NCBI RefSeq assembly: GCF_014174515.1
Contig: NZ_JACJUG010000004.1
Location: 124,001 to 188,000 of the forward strand
Length of the DNA stretch: 64,000 bases
Direction of reading: 5' to 3'
From: Mitsuaria sp. WAJ17
Lineage (GTDB): Bacteria; Pseudomonadota; Gammaproteobacteria; Burkholderiales; Burkholderiaceae_C
Shown here: one piece after another, positions 58,420 through 64,000 of the stretch
How positions within the stretch are numbered: the stretch's first letter is position 1
How the letters are laid out: every line of letters begins with the position of its first letter
The notes under the pieces: model-generated
The model's database searches: none
Seen by the model: only the letters and a program-made list of their open reading frames with translations
What the model was told of the DNA's origin: nothing
Made by a program: the position numbers and the translations under genes

Positions 58420-59349
58420 TCAGGCGCGACGACGGCGACCGATCAGGCCAGCGCCGATGGCGGCGATGCCCAGCAGAGCCAGGGAGCCAGGTTCCGGCAC
58501 CAGGGACGGGGGCAGGCCCAGACCTGCGAAGCCATAGCCGTAGGCCGGAGCGAAGTCGCCGTCAGCCACGCTGTTGCCAGTGGTGTAGGAGTAGGCTTCC
58601 ACACCGACCGAACCCAGGGCTGCCTTCAGGCCACCCACGGAGCGCGAAGCGCCGATGAAGGTGTTGAAGGAGGTGGACTCACCGGCGTTCAGGGCGCCGA
58701 AGCCGAAGACGAAGTAACCGCCCTTGTCACCCACGGAATTCACCACATTGGTGTCGGCCTCTTGGGCGCGGAACACCATGGGATTCGGCACGGCGAAGGG
58801 GTTGGTGGAGGTGTGCAGCACCTTGCCGCCAGGGCCCGTGGGCGTGCCGCCGTAGACGGTGGTGTAGTTGCTGCCGAAGTAGCCCGGGGTCACGTCCCAG
58901 TCCAGGGTACGGGCGTAACGCACGTCGCTCAGGGAACCGGCCGTGGTGTTGGTCAGCACCACTTCGATCTTGAACAGCGAACCGCCAGCAGCGTACGAGT
59001 ACTTGTGCGTGACTTGCAGGCCGTTGGACAGCATCACCACGGACTGAGCCGACAGACCGGCGCCGGAAGCGGTGGTGGTGGTGGTCAGAGCCGACACCAC
59101 ACCGGTGCCGCCCATGCCGTACACATAGCCCGAAGCGCCGCCAGCAGCAGCACCCCAGCCTTCGCACAGGCAGCCCGGGGTGATGGCATCGCCGGTGGGG
59201 CCGGACAGGCCCACGCCCAGAGCGCCCAGGCCGCCGTTGTCAGCCACGCCCATCTTCAGGATGCCCGTGTCCAGCACCGTCGGAGCAGCTTGTGCTGCGA
59301 AGCTGCCTGCCACCAGGGCCAGGCCAGCCAGAACCTTGTATGCCTTCAT
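58420..59349 (-). CDS. PEP-CTERM sorting-domain protein
   Basis: 309 residues. The N-terminus MKAYKVLAGLALVAGSFAAQA is a signal peptide. The C-terminus has the PEP-CTERM tripartite tag: LVPEPGSLALLG, a hydrophobic helix AAIGAGLIG and a final RRRRA, the substrate of an exosortase that moves the protein through the envelope and trims it, usually with exopolysaccharide production. The mature part is Gly/Ser/Thr/Val-rich with beta-structure, no enzyme motif seen, and repeats of GTGVVSALTTTTT type. Exosortase genes are not in the window. A sigma-54 promoter lies upstream. Confidence 0.92.
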   Translation of the reverse strand: MKAYKVLAGLALVAGSFAAQAAPTVLDTGILKMGVADNGGLGALGVGLSGPTGDAITPGCLCEGWGAAAGGASGYVYGMGGTGVVSALTTTTTASGAGLSAQSVVMLSNGLQVTHKYSYAAGGSLFKIEVVLTNTTAGSLSDVRYARTLDWDVTPGYFGSNYTTVYGGTPTGPGGKVLHTSTNPFAVPNPMVFRAQEADTNVVNSVGDKGGYFVFGFGALNAGESTSFNTFIGASRSVGGLKAALGSVGVEAYSYTTGNSVADGDFAPAYGYGFAGLGLPPSLVPEPGSLALLGIAAIGAGLIGRRRRA

Positions 59350-59382
59350 CTTGTTTCTCCGTAAGTAGATTCGTTACAAGTC

Positions 59383-59405
59383 CCGCCCGTAACAAAGCCG
59401 GGCGG
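59383..59405 (-). promoter_or_regulatory. Leader hairpin of the PEP-CTERM message
   Basis: CCGCCCG (59383-59389) and CGGGCGG (59399-59405) are exact inverse complements with a nine-base loop. They sit between the predicted sigma-54 start (~59413) and the start codon at 59349, leaving the ribosome site (ACGGAGA at about ten bases) free. A role in message stability is possible. Confidence 0.4.
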
Positions 59406-59421
59406 TGACTGCGCAAAGTCT

Positions 59422-59440
59422 GATGCACATGCCGTGCCAA
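59422..59440 (-). promoter_or_regulatory. Sigma-54 (RpoN) -24/-12 promoter of the PEP-CTERM gene
   Basis: On the minus strand the sequence is TTGGCACGGCATGTGCATC. It fits the consensus TGGCAC-N5-TTGC with correct spacing and one mismatch in the -12 box (GTGC for TTGC). The GG at -24 and GC at -12 are present. Transcription would start near 59413, 64 bases before the ATG. Confidence 0.75.
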
Positions 59441-59458
59441 GTGCGTTTTATTTAGCAA

Positions 59459-59471
59459 AATCAATAACTTG
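59459..59471. promoter_or_regulatory. IHF-binding consensus upstream of the sigma-54 promoter
   Basis: AATCAATAACTTG matches the IHF consensus WATCAA-N4-TTR at every fixed position. It lies about 20-30 bases upstream of the -24 element inside an A/T-rich island (59447-59505), where bending DNA would bring a distant activator to the polymerase. Confidence 0.6.
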
Positions 59472-59502
59472 TAAAATTGTTTCCAAATGATTCAAATCTT
59501 TC

Positions 59503-59519
59503 TGTCAAAGCACCCGACA
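59503..59519. promoter_or_regulatory. Candidate enhancer dyad for the sigma-54 activator
   Basis: TGTC-N9-GACA is an exact dyad about 65-80 bases upstream of the -24 element, in the place expected for an upstream activator site. The protein is not known; PrsR-type response regulators are the known partners of PEP-CTERM promoters. Low confidence. Confidence 0.3.
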
Positions 59520-59737
59520 CCCCTACATTGACGGGTAAGGCGTAACTGGCCACATACTGGTATCCAATAGGCCTGCTCATCTGGACGGCAACCATCGGCG
59601 CCCGTTACCCAAGACCGGCCGGCCCTGCATTCAGGTGGGAGGACAAATGCGGTCGCTTGGGCTCCAATAGCGGACCATCCCATCCAACCCTCTTCTACTG
59701 GCAGGCTTGGACACGCCCTTGCCCGCCCATCGATGCC

Positions 59738-61105
59738 ATGCAATTGCCCCGACCCCATCGCCTCGTCATCGCACTGGCTCTCGCCCTGAGCCTGCCGGCC
59801 TTTGCCAATCCGGTGGTCAACGAGACGGCGCACAAGACCCGCCTGGCGCAGCGCGAGGCCGGCGGCCCCCGCCCGTTGGGGGCAGACAGCGCCCTGCTAA
59901 GCCAACACGAGGCCGAGGAAGCTTGGCGCAAGGGCAACCAGGCCCTGGACAAGGGCCAGTGGGCCGAGGCCGATGCCGCATTCAACCTGGCCGCCAAATT
60001 GGCCCCCAAGGCCTACGAGCCCCTGCTGGGTCTGGCCGACGTGCAGCTGCGCCGCTCCAATGTAGCGGCCGCCGAGAAGCTGGTGCAGAAGGCCCTGGCC
60101 CTGGCCCCGCGCTCGGCCGAGGTCCTGACCACCGCCGGGCGGCTGGCCGCCGCGCAAGGCAAGGCGGCCGACGCCGAACGCCAGTTCCAGCAGGCCACCA
60201 AGCTTGACACCAAGTACACGCCCGCGCTGCTGGACCTCGGCGAGCTGCAGCTGAGCCAGGGCAAGGCCAAGGAAGCCGCCGCCAGCTTCCGCATGGCCAG
60301 CCAGGCTGATCCCCAGCACCCTGCCGCCGCCTTCGGCCTGGGACGCGCCCTGGTGGCGCAACGGGACCTGGCCGGCGCGCTGAAGGCCTTCGAGCAATGC
60401 AGCGGGCTCGCCTCCCGCAATCCCCTGCCCCTGCTGGCCAGCGCCGAGATCCATGCCGCTCAGCGCAACTGGGACAAGGCCGTTGAGCTGGCCCGCCAGG
60501 CAGAGTCCCTGGACCCCGCCCTGGCGCGCAGCAAGCTGCTGCTGTTGGACCTGCAGGCAGGCGCCGGACGCTGGCCTGCGGCCCAGCAGGACTACGAGCG
60601 CTTCGCCGCGCAGAGCAAGGGCGAGGACTCCGCCGCGCTGCATCTCAAGTGGGGTAACCTCATGGAAGCCCAGGGCAAGACCGCCGAGGCCATGGCGGCC
60701 TACCGCAAGGCCAGCGAGGCCGACGCCAAGCTGGCGGGCGCCTGGAACAACATGGCCTGGCTGGCCGCCCAGCAGCAAAAGGACCTGGGGTCGGCGCTGG
60801 AGTGGGCGCGCAAGGCGGTGGAACTGGAACCGCGCAATTTCGGCTTCCTGGACACCCTGGCCGCCGTACAGCTGGCCAGTGGCGATGCCGAGGCGGCGCT
60901 GCGCTCGATCCAGCAGGCCCAGAAGCTGGCTCCACAGTTGCCCTATCTCAAGTACCGCCAGGGCCTGGTCCTTGAGAAGCTGGGCCAGGCAGCCCAGGCG
61001 GCCCAGGCCTACCAGGAATCGCTCAAGTCGGGGGCAAAGTTCGACGGCATGGAGGATGCCCGCAAGCGCCTCGCCGCACTGGGCAAGGCGGGCGGCAAGA
61101 CCTGA
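59738..61105 (+). CDS. Exported tetratricopeptide-repeat protein
   Basis: 455 residues from the ATG at 59738. A signal peptide (RLVIALALALSLPAFA) leads to a periplasmic protein. From residue ~65 it is built of about ten TPR units (AEEAWRKGNQALDKGQWAEADAAFNLAAKLAPKAYEPLLGLA, key parts; QQATKLDTKYTPALLDLGELQLSQGKAKEAAASFRMASQADP and so on). No enzyme motif is visible. It is divergent from the PEP-CTERM gene across 388 bases. PEP-CTERM systems often have a TPR partner (PrsT), but that is a lipoprotein of about twice this size, so the link is only positional. Confidence 0.85.
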   Translation: MQLPRPHRLVIALALALSLPAFANPVVNETAHKTRLAQREAGGPRPLGADSALLSQHEAEEAWRKGNQALDKGQWAEADAAFNLAAKLAPKAYEPLLGLADVQLRRSNVAAAEKLVQKALALAPRSAEVLTTAGRLAAAQGKAADAERQFQQATKLDTKYTPALLDLGELQLSQGKAKEAAASFRMASQADPQHPAAAFGLGRALVAQRDLAGALKAFEQCSGLASRNPLPLLASAEIHAAQRNWDKAVELARQAESLDPALARSKLLLLDLQAGAGRWPAAQQDYERFAAQSKGEDSAALHLKWGNLMEAQGKTAEAMAAYRKASEADAKLAGAWNNMAWLAAQQQKDLGSALEWARKAVELEPRNFGFLDTLAAVQLASGDAEAALRSIQQAQKLAPQLPYLKYRQGLVLEKLGQAAQAAQAYQESLKSGAKFDGMEDARKRLAALGKAGGKT

Positions 61106-61145
61106 CCCCGTCGTGGCAGGGGGGGGCCGCCCCCGCACCGGGACT

Positions 61146-61976
61146 TCAGTGCAGCAGCAGGTCTGCGTCTGAGCTGAGGTCGCCGGCAGCCTGGAGCTTG
61201 GCGCGCAGGTAGTCCATGTCAAGGTGGACGTGGGCCACCAGCTCTGGCACCGCGGCATGCAGGGCCTTGACGGGGTCCTCGTGCGACTGCTGGGCGTCGG
61301 CCAGCACCTCGGCCATGTGCAGCACCGCGGCCATCAGGGAGAAGGGCCGGATCTCCATCGGGGCGTTGGCATCCCTGAAGGCCTCGACCAAGGCCGTCGG
61401 GAAATGCCAGTGCTGCGCCAGGGAAGCCGTCACGTCGGCATGGGTGCAAGCAAAGCGATGCATCTCCAGCGAGAAGCGGCTGCCAGGCTCGGAAGCATGG
61501 TTCTCGACGTCGGCCACCTGGACGGGGTCCGACAGGGCCATCATCAGTTGGCCTGTCCGCATCATCAGGCCGGCGAGGTAGGTGGTGTCAGCGTCCAGCT
61601 GCAGCATGCGGCCCAGGATGCGCGCATAGCCGGCCGTGGCCAGACTGTGGCGCCAGAACAGGGTTCGGTCCAGGCCCGAGACGGAAGGAAAGGCGCCGCA
61701 CATGCAGGCCGCCAGGGACAGGTTGCGCAGGCTGTCCATGCCCAGCGTGGCCGCGGCGTCCTGCAGCGTGGAGATGGTGTGCGAGGGGCTGTAGCGCGCC
61801 GAGTTGGCCAGGCGCAGCACCTTGGCGGCCAGCGAGGCGTCCTTGGCCACCAGCTCGGCGATCGCGCCCAGGCTGATGCGCTCGTCATCGAAGCTGCGCA
61901 GCAGCCTGCTGGCAACCTCGGGCATTGTGGGCAGGAGGTTGTTGTTCGAGAAGAACTTTTCTGCAGCTGCAAGCAC
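61146..61976 (-). CDS. HDOD-domain signalling protein
   Basis: 276 residues from a GTG at 61976 with AAGGAG six bases upstream. The HDOD domain fills the protein: LPTMPEVASRLLRSFDD, ELVAKDASLAAKVLRLANSARY, TISTLQDAAATLGMDSLRNLSLA, and a helical end. Most HDOD proteins lack the metal-binding HD of phosphohydrolases and act as scaffolds in c-di-GMP or chemotaxis-type control. Here TYLAGLMMRTGQLMM replaces the metal-site residues. Partners are unknown. Confidence 0.88.
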   Translation of the reverse strand: MLAAAEKFFSNNNLLPTMPEVASRLLRSFDDERISLGAIAELVAKDASLAAKVLRLANSARYSPSHTISTLQDAAATLGMDSLRNLSLAACMCGAFPSVSGLDRTLFWRHSLATAGYARILGRMLQLDADTTYLAGLMMRTGQLMMALSDPVQVADVENHASEPGSRFSLEMHRFACTHADVTASLAQHWHFPTALVEAFRDANAPMEIRPFSLMAAVLHMAEVLADAQQSHEDPVKALHAAVPELVAHVHLDMDYLRAKLQAAGDLSSDADLLLH

Positions 61977-62204
61977 GGCGCGCTCCTTCCAGGACAGATG
62001 AGGTCTGGGTCAGACTGTCGATCCAGTCTAGATGAGCAGGCCCGACGCAGGTATCGCCGGCACGCCACGCTTTTCAATGCAGACGCAGTGAAAAGTCACG
62101 CTTGAAGCGCGCTTGGATGGCGTGAAGGGTGATCGAAGGCGAGAAGCCCGCGGGCAAAAGATGCATGCTGCGGCGCAGCAGCCGCGAGCGGCGGGTGTCG
62201 AGGA

Positions 62205-62957
62205 TCAGTCGCCTGCGAGCGCTCGCAGGGCCGGCAGGTCCAGCACGCGCACCTGGTAGCCCTGCACCTCAATCAGGCCCTTGCGATTGAGCTGCCGCAT
62301 CATGCGCGACAGCGTCTCGGGGGTGATGGCCAGTTGGGCGGCGATGTCCCGCTTGCGCTCCTTCAGCGCGACGCTCCCCTCGCGCTCACTGACAGGCTCG
62401 CAGGACTGTAGGAGCCAGGCCGCAAGGCGCCGCTCGGCGTCCTTGTGCATCAGATCGTGAGTGACGCTGGTGAGGCTGTGCACAGTGCCCGCCAGCGCCA
62501 CCAGCAGCCGCTCCTGCAGCGCCGGCTGGCGCATCAGCAGGCTGCGCAGGGCTTGCAGCGGCAGGCCCACGACGCGGGCATCGTTGACCGCCCGGGCGTC
62601 CTGCGCATGCTCGGCACCCAGCCAGGCGCTGGCCAGATCCAGCCACTGCGGGCCGCGCACCGTGCGCTCCAGGTGGAAAGGCTCGTCGGCACGGGCCAGG
62701 CCCAGGCCCACCGAGCCGTCCAGCACCGCATACAGCTGCGTGGCAGGCTGCTGCCGGGTGAAGACGAAGCTGCCCGCCGGCACCCATTGCTGCGTGGCCA
62801 TGCCTTGCAGGGCCTGCAGCTCGGTCATGCTCAGCGCCGGCGTGCCAAGCAGGGGCGTCCAGTCCGAGGGCAGGCACAGCACGGTGCCGGCGTCAAAGCC
62901 GGCCGGACGCACGGTGGCGTGGGCGGATTGCAGGCTGCGGCTGTCGAGGGTGTCCAC
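62205..62957 (-). CDS. Crp/Fnr-family transcriptional regulator
   Basis: 250 residues from a GTG at 62957. A cyclic-nucleotide-like beta-barrel (residues ~50-140: VPAGSFVFTRQQPATQLYAVLDGSVGLGL) is followed by a long helix and the C-terminal winged helix with recognition residues in RKRDIAAQLAITPETLSRMMRQLNRKGLIEV. The E-T-L-S-R motif is that of FNR/DNR proteins, which read TTGAT-N4-ATCAA. The four iron-sulfur Cys of FNR are absent, so it is not an oxygen sensor of the Fnr kind; a DNR/NNR-like NO or haem-linked sensor is possible. It is divergent from a hemerythrin gene. Confidence 0.88.
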   Translation of the reverse strand: MDTLDSRSLQSAHATVRPAGFDAGTVLCLPSDWTPLLGTPALSMTELQALQGMATQQWVPAGSFVFTRQQPATQLYAVLDGSVGLGLARADEPFHLERTVRGPQWLDLASAWLGAEHAQDARAVNDARVVGLPLQALRSLLMRQPALQERLLVALAGTVHSLTSVTHDLMHKDAERRLAAWLLQSCEPVSEREGSVALKERKRDIAAQLAITPETLSRMMRQLNRKGLIEVQGYQVRVLDLPALRALAGD

Positions 62958-63016
62958 GTGTCGGTCAGGGTGCCAGGATGATGGGCAGACTGTCCCGCAT
63001 GGCCTGGCCGGCGTCC

Positions 63017-63030
63017 TTGCGCTGAATCAA
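63017..63030. promoter_or_regulatory. FNR/DNR-like box before the hemerythrin gene
   Basis: TTGCG-CTGA-ATCAA matches TTGAT-N4-ATCAA at eight of ten positions. Its centre is 45 bases before the ATG at 63069 and close to the regulator's own start, so it could serve both genes. The start site would have to lie very near the ATG for class II activation, which tempers the call. Confidence 0.4.
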
Positions 63031-63068
63031 AGGGACATGGCTGCCAGCGGTGGCCCGCAGCGGCCACA

Positions 63069-63665
63069 ATGAGCCTCATGGCCCAGATCAAATTCCAGGC
63101 TCCGCAGAGTCAGGCGCCTGAGCAGCGCTTCGGCAGCAGCTATGAGCAGCCCTTCGAACTGCTGCAGGCCTGCCATGAACGGGTGGAACGCAGCCTGCAG
63201 CTGCTGCTGCGCCTGTGTCAGCATCTCAAGGTCCAGGGCATGGACGTCAGCGCCCGCGACGCCGCCGGGGACATCCGGCGCTATTTCGACATCGCCGCCC
63301 CCCTGCACCACCAGGACGAAGAGCTGCACGTCTTCCCCGTGCTGGAGCAGCTGGACGACGAGCCCCTGCAGGAGGTCTGCGCCCGGCTTCGCGACGACCA
63401 CCAGCGCATCCACGCGCAGTGGGAAGTGCTGCGCACCCTGCTGACCCAGCTCGACGGCCAGCCCGACGGTCCGCTGCCCGCATTGCAGCTGGACATGCTC
63501 TGGCGGGCCAGCGACGCCTTCGTCGATATCCACAAGGAGCATGTGCGGCTGGAGAACCAGATCGTCTTCCCCAGCGCGCAGCACGGTCTGAGCACCGCCC
63601 AGCAGCAAGCCATGGGTGAGGAGATGGCCGCCCGGCGCGGCCTTGACCTGCGTCAGCCTCGCTGA
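63069..63665 (+). CDS. Hemerythrin-domain protein
   Basis: 198 residues. A four-helix bundle with iron-ligand residues: His36 in QACHERVERSL, HHQDEELHVFPVLEQ with the second His pair and Glu, HQRIHAQWEVL and HKEHVRLENQIVFP. Hemerythrins bind O2, NO or peroxide at a di-iron site. Start at 63069 or the ATG nine bases on. It has no membrane segment. A divergent Crp/Fnr regulator and an FNR-like box suggest redox or NO-linked control. Confidence 0.88.
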   Translation: MSLMAQIKFQAPQSQAPEQRFGSSYEQPFELLQACHERVERSLQLLLRLCQHLKVQGMDVSARDAAGDIRRYFDIAAPLHHQDEELHVFPVLEQLDDEPLQEVCARLRDDHQRIHAQWEVLRTLLTQLDGQPDGPLPALQLDMLWRASDAFVDIHKEHVRLENQIVFPSAQHGLSTAQQQAMGEEMAARRGLDLRQPR

Positions 63666-63683
63666 GGCCCCCATTGCGCCGGA

Positions 63684-64000
63684 TCAAGGCAGCAGCAGCG
63701 CGCGGAAGTCGTTGACATTGGTGTAGGTCGGGCCGGGGCTGAAGAGATCCCCGAGAGCCTCAAAGAAGTCATAAGCCCTGTGGCGGGCCAGCAGGTCCGC
63801 GGCAGACAGGCCTAGCGTCTGCGCGCGCGCGAGGCTGTCAGGGCCAAGGAAGGCTCCGGCATTGGCCTCGGAGCCGTCGATGCCGTCGGTGTCGGCCGCC
63901 AGCACGTGCACACCCGGCTCTCCCTGCAGGCCCAGCGCGCAGCCCATCAGGAACTCGGTGGCCCGCCCGCCCCTGCCCTGCAGGCCGACGGGCATGCTCA
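63684..64000 (-). CDS. Glycerate 2-kinase (TtuD/MOFRL type), C-terminal part
   Basis: Partial gene: about 105 codons, the start lying beyond the right edge. GRGGRATEFLMGCALGL, VHVLAADTDGIDGSEANAGAFLGPDSLARA and FFEALGDLFSPGPTYTNVNDFRALLL are the closing MOFRL-domain motifs of glycerate 2-kinase, which turns D-glycerate into 2-phosphoglycerate. It converges on the hemerythrin gene with 18 bases between, leaving no room for a separate terminator. Confidence 0.9.
   Translation of the reverse strand, partial: SMPVGLQGRGGRATEFLMGCALGLQGEPGVHVLAADTDGIDGSEANAGAFLGPDSLARAQTLGLSAADLLARHRAYDFFEALGDLFSPGPTYTNVNDFRALLLP

Noticed and set aside
59738..61105. PrsT of the PEP-CTERM system
   Set aside because: PrsT is about twice as long and a lipoprotein; this protein has a plain signal peptide without lipobox Cys, so only adjacency supports the link.

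Overview
The window looks like chromosomal DNA of a high-GC betaproteobacterium of the order Burkholderiales, probably near the Rubrivivax / Leptothrix / Roseateles / Comamonadaceae group. The supports are very high GC at third codon positions, a tripartite tricarboxylate transporter with a BUG-type binding protein, BPSL0067- and STY0301-like proteins, a PEP-CTERM protein, and the gene order alaA-hom-thrC-moeA-moaD. I see no rRNA, tRNA, CRISPR array or insertion sequence. Species cannot be fixed from the sequence alone.

Layout. 1-5390 (minus strand): an operon of unknown function with two paralogous ~205-residue proteins, a 972-residue protein, a phage tail-collar protein and the start of a nitrilase-fold protein. 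5569-11147 (minus): a LysR regulator, a periplasmic two-subunit molybdenum hydroxylase (IorAB type), XdhC and a MocA-like nucleotidyltransferase. 11246-13041: a questin-oxidase-like gene divergent from soxR, with a textbook SoxR operator between them. 13177-17317: a fluoroacetate-dehalogenase-like hydrolase, a small protein, a secreted dienelactone-hydrolase-like protein, SpeH and a 5'-truncated AraC gene.

17336-25935 (minus): alaA-hom-[ATPase-TPR]-thrC-moeA-moaD, in which an ATPase/TPR pair sits between hom and thrC with overlapping reading frames. 26131-31124 (plus): Mth938-like protein, Bcp peroxiredoxin, PIN-PhoH, a HAD phosphatase and a BPSL0067/STY0301 pair that looks like an amidase with a periplasmic partner. 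31151-37932 (minus): a PanE-like reductase, TctABC transporter, oxalyl-CoA-synthetase-like ligase and a PhnD-like binding protein. 38231-47056: M3 peptidase, PrpE, NlpC/P60 peptidase, an unknown membrane protein and an S9 peptidase.

47255-58311 is a purine-salvage and catabolism locus. A BMP-type nucleoside ABC transporter, guanine deaminase and a LysR regulator run on the minus strand, and xdhAB runs divergently. Together they would import purines or nucleosides, deaminate guanine to xanthine and oxidise xanthine to urate. The only xdhC in the window is 47 kb away. The end holds a PEP-CTERM protein with a sigma-54 promoter and IHF site, a secreted TPR protein, an HDOD protein, a Crp/Fnr regulator divergent from a hemerythrin, and the C-terminus of a glycerate kinase.

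Most worth following up: the tail-collar locus, the ATPase-TPR insertion in the threonine operon, the SoxR-controlled questin-oxidase-like gene, the sigma-54/IHF architecture at the PEP-CTERM gene, the BPSL0067/STY0301 pair, and a 69-bp repeat placed directly after stop codons.
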